Shown: positions 34,575-42,405 of the stretch, piece by piece
How the letters are laid out: each line of letters starts with the position of its first letter
Position numbering within the stretch: the first letter of the stretch is position 1
From: Streptomyces aureoverticillatus
GTDB lineage: Bacteria > Actinomycetota > Actinomycetes > Streptomycetales > Streptomycetaceae
Direction: 5' to 3'
DNA: 64,000 nt
Assembly (NCBI RefSeq): GCF_014649395.1
Contig: NZ_BMSY01000013.1
Coordinates: 1-64,000 of the forward strand
The notes under the pieces: generated by a model
The model's input: only the letters and a program-made list of their open reading frames with translations
Database searches by the model: none
What the model was told of the DNA's origin: nothing
Translations under genes and position numbers: made by a program

Positions 34575-36134
34575 GTGGGAACTGAGGACGCGGGGCGCGG
34601 GCGGCAGGGGCCGGGGGCACGTGAGGTACCCGGAGCGCCTGACCCGGCGGGGGTGCCCGACCCGGCGGGGGTGCCCGACCCGGCGGGGGTGCCCGACCCG
34701 GCGGGGGTGCCTGAAGCGGCGGCAGTGCCTGGACCGGCTGGAGTGCCTGAAGCGGCGGGAGCGCCCGCACCGGCCGGAGTGCCCGACCCGGCGGGGGTGC
34801 CTGAAGCGGCGGCAGTGCCTGGACCGGCCGGAGTCCCCGAAGCGCCGGGAGCGCCTGGACCGGCGGCAGCGCCTGCACTGGCCGGAGTGCCCGACCCGGC
34901 GGGGGTGCCTGAAGCGGCGGCTGCGCCCGCACCGGTCGGAGTGCCCGAACACCCCGCCCCGAAGGCGGTGTCGCGCCCCGTCCCCACCGCCCTCCTCACC
35001 TGTGCGATGGCCTTCTCCATGCTCCAGCTCTTCCTCCTCGGCGCGCTCGGCCCGCGCCTCGTGGACGAGTTGGACTTCTCACCCACCGTGCTCGGCCTGA
35101 CGACGACGATCGGGTTCGGAACGGCCGCCGTCCTCTCGCCCGCGGGCGGCCGGATCGTCGACCGGGTGGGCCCGCGCCGAGCCCTGGCCGCGCTGCTCCT
35201 GCTCTCGGCGGCGGCGCTGGGGCTGATCGGCGCGGCTCCCGGGGCGGGTTTCCTGCTGGCGGCCGTCGCCCTGGGCGGACTGCCGCAGGCCCTCGCCAAC
35301 CCGGCGACGAACAAGGCGATCCTGGCCGCCGTGGAACCGGCGCGGCGGGGTGCGGTGACGGGCATGAAGCAGTCCGGCGTCCAACTGGGCGCGTTCGCGG
35401 CGGGCCTGCCGCTCGCGGCGCTCGCCGGGTGGCTCGGCTGGCGTGGCGCGGTGTGGACGGCGGCGGGGGCCGCCGTCGTGACGGCGGTGTGGGCGCTGCG
35501 GGCGCTGCCCGCGGACCCGCCCGCGCGGCCCGGCGCGCCGCGCCCGTCGCTGGTGCCGCGGGGGGCCATCGCGTGGCTCGCGGTGTTCTCGCTGCTGCTG
35601 GGCTGCGGCATCGCGTCGGTCAACACGTACTTGGCGTTGTACGGGGTGCGGCGGCTCGGCATGGAGGCCGGGGCGGCGGGCGCGCTGGTGGCGGTGCTCG
35701 GCGTGGCCGGGGTCGTGGGCCGGGTGGCCTGGTCCAAGGCGGCGCGGCCGGGCCGCGCGGAGTGGCTCGCGGGGGGCGCGGTGGGGGCGGCGCTGCTGCT
35801 CGCGGGGGCGGCGGTGGTGGGCCCGCTGGTGTGGGTGGCGGCGGTGGCCGTGGGCGTGTTCGCGGTGTCGGCCAACGCGGTCTCCATGGTCCTGGTGATG
35901 CAGCGGGCGGCCCCCGGCCGCGCGGGCCAGGACTCGGCCCTGGTCGCAGCGGGCTTCTTCGCGGGCTTCGCCCTCGGCCCACCCCTGTTCGGCCTCCTCG
36001 CGGCGGCGGGCCGCTACGGATGGGGCTGGACCCTGGTGGCGACGGAGTTCGCGGCGGCCTGCGCGGTGGCACTGGCGTGGGCGGTACGGGAGGGGCGGAG
36101 TGAGGGAGCGGGCGGTGGGGTGCGGCGTGGGTGA
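34575..36134 (+). CDS. MFS transporter with hexapeptide-repeat N-terminus
   Basis: Major-facilitator exporter (519 aa). About 130 N-terminal residues are almost entirely Pro-x-x-Ala-Gly-Val hexapeptides. The 12-helix MFS domain starts near residue 137 (LLTCAMAFSMLQLFLLGAL) with the A-loop GGRIVDRVGPRRA and NPATNKAILAAVEPARRGAV. GTG 34575 has GGGGAG seven bases upstream. Translation could also begin after the repeats at the ATG of AMAFSML, but no ribosome site was seen there. The substrate is unknown. The repeat-rich cytoplasmic tail is not typical of the family. Confidence 0.83.
   Translation: MGTEDAGRGRQGPGAREVPGAPDPAGVPDPAGVPDPAGVPDPAGVPEAAAVPGPAGVPEAAGAPAPAGVPDPAGVPEAAAVPGPAGVPEAPGAPGPAAAPALAGVPDPAGVPEAAAAPAPVGVPEHPAPKAVSRPVPTALLTCAMAFSMLQLFLLGALGPRLVDELDFSPTVLGLTTTIGFGTAAVLSPAGGRIVDRVGPRRALAALLLLSAAALGLIGAAPGAGFLLAAVALGGLPQALANPATNKAILAAVEPARRGAVTGMKQSGVQLGAFAAGLPLAALAGWLGWRGAVWTAAGAAVVTAVWALRALPADPPARPGAPRPSLVPRGAIAWLAVFSLLLGCGIASVNTYLALYGVRRLGMEAGAAGALVAVLGVAGVVGRVAWSKAARPGRAEWLAGGAVGAALLLAGAAVVGPLVWVAAVAVGVFAVSANAVSMVLVMQRAAPGRAGQDSALVAAGFFAGFALGPPLFGLLAAAGRYGWGWTLVATEFAAACAVALAWAVREGRSEGAGGGVRRG
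34638..34943 (+). repeat. 18-bp minisatellite coding for PDPAGV-type hexapeptides
   Basis: Seventeen tandem 18-bp units encode PDPAGV, PEAAAV, PGPAGV, PEAAGA and similar. The first four are nearly identical. A higher-order block (PDPAGV-PEAAAV-PGPAGV-PEA) recurs. All units keep frame with the MFS gene. Confidence 0.95.
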
Positions 36135-36339
36135 CGGGCGAGTGCAGGGCACGGATGGGTGTCGGATGTAGCGGACGCGAGCGGTGTGCGAAGGGGCGGC
36201 GGACGCGGGCGTGTACGGAACCGGGCGGAGGCGAACACGGGTGAGGCGCGGGATGGGTGGCGGGAGCGCACCGGGTGAGGGCGAGCCGTGGCGGGGCAGG
36301 GAAGCAGGCGGTAGTCATGACGCGAATGGCGTCCGACCC

Positions 36340-36970
36340 ATTGGGGAGGGGACGCGTCCTGGAGCGAGCGGCGCCGGAACTGAGGAGGGGACGGGTCCCG
36401 GAGCGGGTGCGACCGGTCCCACGGTGGAGGGGGCTCGTGCCACGGCGGATGGGGCCGGGTCTTCGGGCGACCGGCCCGCTCCCGCAGCGGGTGGCGCCCT
36501 CTCCACCGCGGAGGAGGTTCGTCCCGCAGCACATGGGGCTGGCCCCTCAGGCGACCGACCCGGGCCTTCGGGCGACCGGCTTGGTCCGGAGATGGCCCGG
36601 CCCGGACCCGTATCTGCTTGGTCTGACCCGACTGGCGGTTGGGCCGGTCCCGTAGCGGGTGGCGCTCGTCCTGCACTGGATCGGGCTTGTCCCGCAGTGC
36701 ATGGGGCTGGACGCCCGGGCGAACTGCTCGGTCCTGAAGTGGGCCGGACAGGTCCCGTATCTGCTCGGTCCGGCCCGACTGGCGGTTGGGCCGGACCCGC
36801 AGCGGATGACCCCCGCCCCGCAGCGGATGACCCCCACCCCGCAGCGGATGACCCCTACCCCGCAGCGGATCGGCCCTGCCCCGCAGCGCGAGAGGTCGGC
36901 CCTTCAGCCGTCCAGCCCGGCCCTTCAGCCGTCCGGCCCGGACCCTCAGCCGTCCAGCCCGGCCCCCCGG
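36340..36970. repeat. Degenerate repeat tract before the GH88-like gene
   Basis: Low-complexity GC-rich DNA with nested repeats. A ~65-bp segment near 36600-36665 recurs near 36742-36800. A 21-bp unit with CCCGCAGCGGATGACC repeats four times (about 36795-36875). A 21-24-bp unit with CCTTCAGCCGTCC repeats three times (about 36898-36960). Several frames are open, so coding cannot be judged. The stretch 36135-37062 otherwise holds nothing I recognise. Confidence 0.8.
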
Positions 36971-37062
36971 GCCCCCGGCCCGCTCCGGCAGAGGCCCGGA
37001 CCGGCCCCGCATCGGGGCGAGTTCGGCGCGCTCGCGGCTGGGCCGGGTCCGGCCTCGAGGTC

Positions 37063-38412
37063 GTGCTCGGGCGGGTGGCCGTGACCCGGGGCGAGGTCGG
37101 GGTGCGGTTTCCGCTGTCCGCCGATCCCGGTACCGGGGTGTGGACGACGACCCGGCGCGGGTCGTGGACGGGCGGCTTCTGGGCGGGGCTGCTGTGGCTG
37201 CGTGCGCGGCACACGGGCGAGGCCGCGGACCGCGCGGCCGCCGAGGCCTGCACCGCCCGGCTGGCCGACTGGGCCGAGGCGGACACCGCGACCCGTGGCC
37301 TGATCCTCTGGTACGGCACCGCGCTCGCCCCCGACTCGGCGGCGGCCGCCACCCTCCGCGCCCACGCCGCCCGCGCCTGCCTCGGCGCGCTCGACCCCGA
37401 ACTCGGCCTGGTCCCCTGGGGCTCGGCCTTCGGCGGCCCCCGCCTGCTCGCCCGCGCGGACGCCGTGCCGGGCCTGGTGCCGCTCCTCGCCTCCGCGGGC
37501 CCGCAGGGCAGGGCGGCCGCCGCGTCGCACCTGCACCGGCACCTGGCGCTCTGTGTCGGGGCGTCGCCCCGCCCGGCCCCCGCCTGGGAGTACGCCCCCG
37601 CCACCGGCTGGCGCCCCCTCGCCGAACCGGCCCCCGGCTGGAGCCGCGGCCGCGCCTGGCTCCTGCTCGCCGTCGCGGACGCGCTCGTACACCCCGACGG
37701 CGCCCTCGGAGACCCCGACCACCTGCGCGCGGTGGCGAGACGACTGGGAGCACCACTCACCGGAGGACGGCCCGCCGAAGGCTCGGTGCCGCCGACGCCG
37801 TCCGGCGATGACGTGCCGTCCGGCGATGACGTGGCGACGTACGCGAACCCCATCGCCGCCGACGTCTCCGCCCCGTCCACCGGTCGCCTGGCCCGCGCGG
37901 CCCGACCCGTCGACCACGCGGCGCCCGGCTTCCTGCCCGTCGGCGACACGGCACCCTCAGCCCCGGCCCCTGCCGCTGCCCCGCCCTTGGTCCCACCCGC
38001 CGACGAAGACCGCCCCGACGGCCCCCTGGACACCTCCGCCGCCGCCATCACCGCCGTCGCCCTGCTCAAACTCGCCACCCTGCCCGGCGCCGAGAGCTGC
38101 GCCCGCCGCGCGGAGGCGATCCTGCACCGCCTGGTCGGCGCGCACCTGAGCGGCACCGCGACCGGAACCGGCACGAGCACGGAAACCGGAACCGGCCCGG
38201 GCGGCGGCACCGGTTCCGGCGCGGACGCCGGAACCGGAAACGGTCCCGACCTCGACCCCGCCCCCGGCCCTCGCCCCGCAGGCATGCTCCTCGACGGCTG
38301 TCACGACGCCCCCACCGCGACGGCCGTCCGACACGAGCTGATCTGGGGCGACTTCTTTCTGGCGCTCGGCCTGGCCGTCCTCACGGGCGAGGTGGACCCG
38401 CGCGACGTATGA
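37063..38412 (+). CDS. GH88/unsaturated-glucuronyl-hydrolase-like six-hairpin protein
   Basis: 449-aa protein with the (alpha/alpha)6 pattern of GH88/GH105 enzymes, which cleave unsaturated uronyl groups from glycan fragments. Motifs: SWTGGFWAGLLWL, WSRGRAWLLLAVADA, DTSAAAITAVALLKLA and HELIWGDFFLALGLAVL. The second family Asp seems kept (RADAVPGLVPLL), but the HDxGF motif carrying the other catalytic Asp reads TRGLILWYG, so activity is doubtful. Two low-complexity inserts (Pro/Ala at ~250-310 and Gly/Thr at ~365-395) are absent from typical members. GTG 37063 is a best guess; the frame is open far upstream through repeats. Confidence 0.65.
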   Translation: MLGRVAVTRGEVGVRFPLSADPGTGVWTTTRRGSWTGGFWAGLLWLRARHTGEAADRAAAEACTARLADWAEADTATRGLILWYGTALAPDSAAAATLRAHAARACLGALDPELGLVPWGSAFGGPRLLARADAVPGLVPLLASAGPQGRAAAASHLHRHLALCVGASPRPAPAWEYAPATGWRPLAEPAPGWSRGRAWLLLAVADALVHPDGALGDPDHLRAVARRLGAPLTGGRPAEGSVPPTPSGDDVPSGDDVATYANPIAADVSAPSTGRLARAARPVDHAAPGFLPVGDTAPSAPAPAAAPPLVPPADEDRPDGPLDTSAAAITAVALLKLATLPGAESCARRAEAILHRLVGAHLSGTATGTGTSTETGTGPGGGTGSGADAGTGNGPDLDPAPGPRPAGMLLDGCHDAPTATAVRHELIWGDFFLALGLAVLTGEVDPRDV

Positions 38413-38416
38413 CGCG

Positions 38417-40057
38417 CTAGGCGTACCCGCGCAGCACCCGCCGCGCCACCGACGTGACGTGCGACTCGTCCGGCCCGTCGAGGATCCGCGCCGCGCGCCC
38501 CGTGCGCAGCAGCGCGGGCAGCGCCGTGTCCGGGCCGAGCCCGGCCGCGCCGTGGACCTGGATCGCCGCGTCCACGACCTGCTGGAGCGTGCGCGCGGCA
38601 GCGACCTTCGCGAGGCCCACCTCGACGTGCGCGTCCTCGCCCGCGGCGAGCCGCGCCACCGCCTCGTGCACCAGCGGACGCGTCGTACGCAGCGCGAGCA
38701 GCGACTCGAAGACATGGCGCTGCACGAGCTGGTGGGAGGAGAGCGGGCCGCGCGACCCCGTGCGGGCGACCGCGCGGGCGGCCATCAGGTCGAAGGCCCG
38801 CTGCGCCTGCCCGAGCCAGCGCAGACAGCGCAGCGCCCGGCCGAGCTGCAGCCGCTCCCCGGCGACGGCGAGCGCGGCGCCGCGCTCGCCGACGAGATGG
38901 TCGGCGGGCACACGGGCACCGTCGAACGCGATCTCCCACTGCCCGCTCGCGCCCAGGACGGGCAGTTCGCGTACGAGGCGGAAGCCCGGCGAGTCCGTGG
39001 GTACGAGGAAGAGGGACAGGCCGTCGCGGTCGGGCGGCGCGCCGTCGGTGCGGGCGAGCACGGTGACGAGGTCGGCGCCGCCCGCGCCCGACGTGAACCA
39101 CTTGCGGCCGGTGAGCCGCCAACTCCCGTCCGGCTCACGGGTGGCGCGGGTGGCGGTGAGGAAGGGGTCGGTGCCGGGTACGTCGGGTTCGGTCATGGCA
39201 TAGCAGGTGCGGAGGTCGCCGGCGACGAGGCCGGTGAGGTACGCCTCGCGGACGCGGGCGGTGCCGTGCCGGCGCAGCATCAGTACGTCGAGCAGCGGCG
39301 CGGAGCCGAGGGCGGCGGGCCCGTGGTCGCTCGCGCCCTCGGCCTCCGCGAACGCGGCGTACCGCTCCAGGCAGAGCCCCTGCCCGCCCAGTTCGGCCGG
39401 CAACGGAAGTGCCCAGAGGCCCGCCCGCCGCGCCCGCGCCCGCAACTCCCGCAGCACGGCGTCGGCCCGCGGGCCGCCCGCGTCCAGCACGTTCTCGTGG
39501 GGGATGACGTGCTCGGCCACGAAGGCGGCGACGCGGTCGGCGAGAGCGGAAGGGCAGGGAGGCGGCACCTCGGCCGCTCCGGCCGACGGTGCCGCTTTCC
39601 TGGCGGGTGGTGCCGCTTTCCTGGCGGGTGGTGCCGCTTTCCTGGCGGGTGGTGCCGCTTTCCTGGCGGGTGGTGCCGCTTTCCTGGCGGGTGGTGCCGC
39701 TTTCCTGGCGGGTGGTGCCGCCTCCCTGGCGGGCGGAGGCGTCTCCCTGGCGGGTCGCGTCGCCGCTCTGTTGGGCGGGGTCGTCTCCTTGCCGGGTGGC
39801 GTTGCTTCCCTGCTGGGTGGTGACGTCTCCGTGCGGGGTGTCGTCCTCTCTCTGCTGGGCGGCCCGGTCTTCCTGGCGGGTGGTGACGTCTCCGTGCGGG
39901 GTGTCGTCCTCTCCCTGCTGGGCGCCCCCGTCTTCCTGGCGGGCGGCGCCGTCTCCCTGCCGGGCGGCGCCACCTCCCACCCCGACGGCTCCGCCGCCTC
40001 CCTCCCCGGCCGCGCCCCGCCCCCCTGCCGTTCCGTCGGCTCTGCGGACTCTGTCAC
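38417..40057 (-). CDS. Acyl-CoA dehydrogenase with repeat-rich N-terminal extension
   Basis: FAD acyl-CoA dehydrogenase (546 aa) converting an acyl-CoA to its 2-enoyl-CoA. After ~160 residues of Pro/Ala/Lys/Thr repeats the ACAD fold begins (PSALADRVAAFVAEHVIPHE), with CYAMTEPDVPGTDP, the FAD segment WFTSGAGGADLVTVLAR, and the C-terminal VHGAAGLGPDTALPALLR, GRAARILDGPDESH. GGAGGAAG precedes GTG 40057. It is divergent from the CoA-transferase and ligase genes; together they parallel the CaiA/CaiB/CaiC set of carnitine metabolism. The N-terminal extension has AARKAPP-type heptapeptides and a 22-residue duplicated block. Confidence 0.85.
   Translation of the reverse strand: MTESAEPTERQGGGARPGREAAEPSGWEVAPPGRETAPPARKTGAPSRERTTPRTETSPPARKTGPPSRERTTPRTETSPPSREATPPGKETTPPNRAATRPARETPPPAREAAPPARKAAPPARKAAPPARKAAPPARKAAPPARKAAPPARKAAPSAGAAEVPPPCPSALADRVAAFVAEHVIPHENVLDAGGPRADAVLRELRARARRAGLWALPLPAELGGQGLCLERYAAFAEAEGASDHGPAALGSAPLLDVLMLRRHGTARVREAYLTGLVAGDLRTCYAMTEPDVPGTDPFLTATRATREPDGSWRLTGRKWFTSGAGGADLVTVLARTDGAPPDRDGLSLFLVPTDSPGFRLVRELPVLGASGQWEIAFDGARVPADHLVGERGAALAVAGERLQLGRALRCLRWLGQAQRAFDLMAARAVARTGSRGPLSSHQLVQRHVFESLLALRTTRPLVHEAVARLAAGEDAHVEVGLAKVAAARTLQQVVDAAIQVHGAAGLGPDTALPALLRTGRAARILDGPDESHVTSVARRVLRGYA
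39588..39945 (-). repeat. 21-bp and 66-bp minisatellites in the acyl-CoA dehydrogenase gene
   Basis: Six identical 21-bp units (39588-39713) encode ARKAAPP heptapeptides, flanked by two degenerate copies to 39755. Further on (about 39815-39945) a 66-bp block, encoding PSRERTTPRTETSPP with RKTG, is present twice. All units keep frame. The identity of the six copies points to recent expansion. Confidence 0.95.
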
Positions 40058-40208
40058 CGCTTCTTCCTCCAGTTCACCGGGAACCCACAGGCCCGGGCGC
40101 CCGACTGTCTCTCCATGGAACTGGTCGGCTGCCGACGGCCTCGGGTTCCCGCGTTCGGAACGACCCCGGCGGGCCTTGCCCCGCGCCGGGAGAGGAGACA
40201 CGACTGAC
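40058..40208. promoter_or_regulatory. Divergent promoter region of acyl-CoA dehydrogenase and CoA-transferase
   Basis: A 151-bp gap between divergent starts must hold both promoters. I recognise only the ribosome sites (GGAGGAAG on the minus strand, GGAGAGGAG at 40189-40197 on the plus strand), no clear operator. Confidence 0.5.
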
Positions 40209-42230
40209 ATGACGTCACCACCCCTCACCACCGCACAGACCACCGCCCGGCCCCTGGGAGCGTTCCGCTGCGACATCGCCGGACCGCCCGGGCTGACGCG
40301 GGTTGTCGCCGAACACCTGCGTCTGCTCGGCGCCGAGACCCGCGAGGCGGCGGGGGAGGACGACATGGTTGATGCTCCCGGCACCTTTCGTACGCCCGGT
40401 ACGCCCGGTACACCCGGTACGCCCGGTGAATCCCGCACGCCCGGCACGTCCGGCGCCCATGTCGCCCTCGTCGGGCCCGGCTTCGGCCCGATGGCGGCCG
40501 AAGTGCACTGGGCGGACGCGGACGTGAGCGCCGAGACCGCGGGCAGGGCGTCGCGCGACGCGGTGGCCGCCGGTGCGACGTCCGACAGGCCCGCCCGGCC
40601 GTCGGCGGCCGCACCAACCGCCCACCACGAGCCCGCCGCCCACCACGAACCCACCGTCCACGACGAACCCACCGCCCAGGCCGCCACCGGCATCATGGCC
40701 GTGCACGGCCGCCGTGACGGCGCTCCGCGCGGGCTCGGCGCCGACTACGCCGCCACCGCCGCGGGCGTCCTCGCCGTTCAGGGGCTGCTGGCCCAGCTCC
40801 TCGCCCAGGCGCGCGGCGGCGAGGCGTGCGCGGCGGGCCGGGTGCGGACAAGCGCGGCGCGCGCGGGGCTGCTCGCCGTGTCCCAGTACTTCGCCGCGAC
40901 CGGCGCGGACGAGGGCGAGGCCGCCGAACTCGCCCCGGGCGGACCGCCGTTCACCTCCGCCGACGGCACCCTCTTCGAACTGGAGACCCTCGACCCCGGC
41001 GCCTGGGCCGCGTTCTGGCGCGCCCTCGACGCCCCGGCCGAGGCGATACGCGGCGGCTGGCGTCCCTTCCAGTTCCGGTACGCCACCGCCTGCGCCCCTT
41101 TCCCTGAGGCGCTGCACGCCACGGCCCGCGGCCACCGCTGGACCCGTGTCCAGGAGGCCGCCGCCGCGTCCGGCGCCGAGGTGTGTGCCCTGCGTACGCT
41201 CGCCGGGCGCGCCGCCGAGTACGACGGCGCGGCGCCCTGGTCCCTGGCCCGGCTCAGCCCGGCGGCCGCCGCCCCGCCGGGGGAGGGGTCCCGCCAACTC
41301 CCCAGCCCCGAGCTCCCGTTGGCCGGAATCACCGTCCTGGAGGCGGGCCGCCGCATCCAGGCCCCGCTGGCCGCCCACCTGCTGCGCATCCTCGGCGCCG
41401 ATGTCGTCCGCATCGAGCCGCCGGGCGGCGACCCGCTGCGCGGCATGCCGCCCGCATGCGGCGGCGTCTCGGCCCGCTGGCTCGCCCTCAACCGCGGCAA
41501 GCGCGCCGTCGAGGCCGACATCAAGGCGCCCTCCGGACGCCGCCGACTGCGCGAACTCGTCGCCGAAGCGGACGTGTTCCTGCACAACTGGGCCCCCGGC
41601 AAGGCCGCCCAGCTCGGCCTGGACGCCGCCGACCTCGCCGCCGTCAACCCCGGCCTCGTGTACGCGTACACGAGCGGCTGGGCCGACCGGCTCGACGACG
41701 CCCCCATGGGCACCGACTTCATGGTCCAGGCCCGCACGGCCGTCGGCGAGGCGGTCCGCCCGGCCGACGAGCCGCCCGCGCCCTCCCTGATGACCCTCCT
41801 CGACGTGCTCGGCGGCCTCCTCGGCGCCGAAGCCGTCCTCGCCGGGCTGCTGCTGCGCGAGCGCAACGGCGGCCTCGGTGTACGCGTGGACTCCTCCCTC
41901 CTCGGCGCCGCCGACACCCTCCTCGCCCCCGCCCTGCGCCGCGCCGCCCGGGGCGCCGAACCCCGGCCGCCCGCCGGCTTCCGCCACCCCCTGCGCACCG
42001 CCGACGGCTGGCTCGCCCCGACCGACACCTGCGCGACCGCCGCGGCGGCGTACGACCTGAGCGCGCTGCCCACGCCGCAGGCGCTGACCCTGCTCCGCTC
42101 CCACGGCCTGACGGCGACTCCGGTCACCACGGACCTCGCGTCCCTGCACACCGACCCACGCTTCGCCGCCACGATCGGCCGGGACACCCACGGCGCCCCC
42201 GTGGTCCCGGACCCGTGGACCTTCACGTGA
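40209..42230 (+). CDS. CaiB/BaiF-family (class III) CoA-transferase
   Basis: 673-aa tandem CoA-transferase. The C-terminal half (from ~375) is a standard family III domain: LAGITVLEAGRRIQAPLAAH, LRILGADVVRIEPPGGDPLR, LNRGKRAVEADIK, EADVFLHNWAPGKAAQLG, and the catalytic-Asp region GTDFMVQA. The N-terminal half is a weak second copy carrying repeats (TPGTPGTPGTPG, HHEPAAHHEPTVHDEP). Family members move CoA between organic acids, for instance in carnitine, bile-acid or mandelate-like pathways. The gene is 175 bp upstream of the CoA ligase and divergent from the dehydrogenase. Substrate unknown. Confidence 0.85.
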   Translation: MTSPPLTTAQTTARPLGAFRCDIAGPPGLTRVVAEHLRLLGAETREAAGEDDMVDAPGTFRTPGTPGTPGTPGESRTPGTSGAHVALVGPGFGPMAAEVHWADADVSAETAGRASRDAVAAGATSDRPARPSAAAPTAHHEPAAHHEPTVHDEPTAQAATGIMAVHGRRDGAPRGLGADYAATAAGVLAVQGLLAQLLAQARGGEACAAGRVRTSAARAGLLAVSQYFAATGADEGEAAELAPGGPPFTSADGTLFELETLDPGAWAAFWRALDAPAEAIRGGWRPFQFRYATACAPFPEALHATARGHRWTRVQEAAAASGAEVCALRTLAGRAAEYDGAAPWSLARLSPAAAAPPGEGSRQLPSPELPLAGITVLEAGRRIQAPLAAHLLRILGADVVRIEPPGGDPLRGMPPACGGVSARWLALNRGKRAVEADIKAPSGRRRLRELVAEADVFLHNWAPGKAAQLGLDAADLAAVNPGLVYAYTSGWADRLDDAPMGTDFMVQARTAVGEAVRPADEPPAPSLMTLLDVLGGLLGAEAVLAGLLLRERNGGLGVRVDSSLLGAADTLLAPALRRAARGAEPRPPAGFRHPLRTADGWLAPTDTCATAAAAYDLSALPTPQALTLLRSHGLTATPVTTDLASLHTDPRFAATIGRDTHGAPVVPDPWTFT

Positions 42231-42405
42231 GCCCCGCCGGTCCCGTCAGCCCCGCCGCCGCGCCCTGAACACCGCCACCGACGCGCTCGCCCACCGGCCT
42301 GCGCCGGTACGCCCGGTGTCCTCTGTACGCCAGAGCCTCGGTACGCCGGAGTGTGCGGGCACGCCCGCGCTCGCGCGTCTCACCCCAAGCCCCTCAGGAG
42401 CCCCC

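Noticed and set aside
36014..37756. 580-residue minus-strand Arg/Pro-rich frame
   Set aside because: Arises from repeat DNA; low complexity only and no start signals.
39588..39755. CRISPR array suspicion for the 21-bp repeats
   Set aside because: Units are contiguous without spacers and lie in frame within a coding gene; no cas genes.
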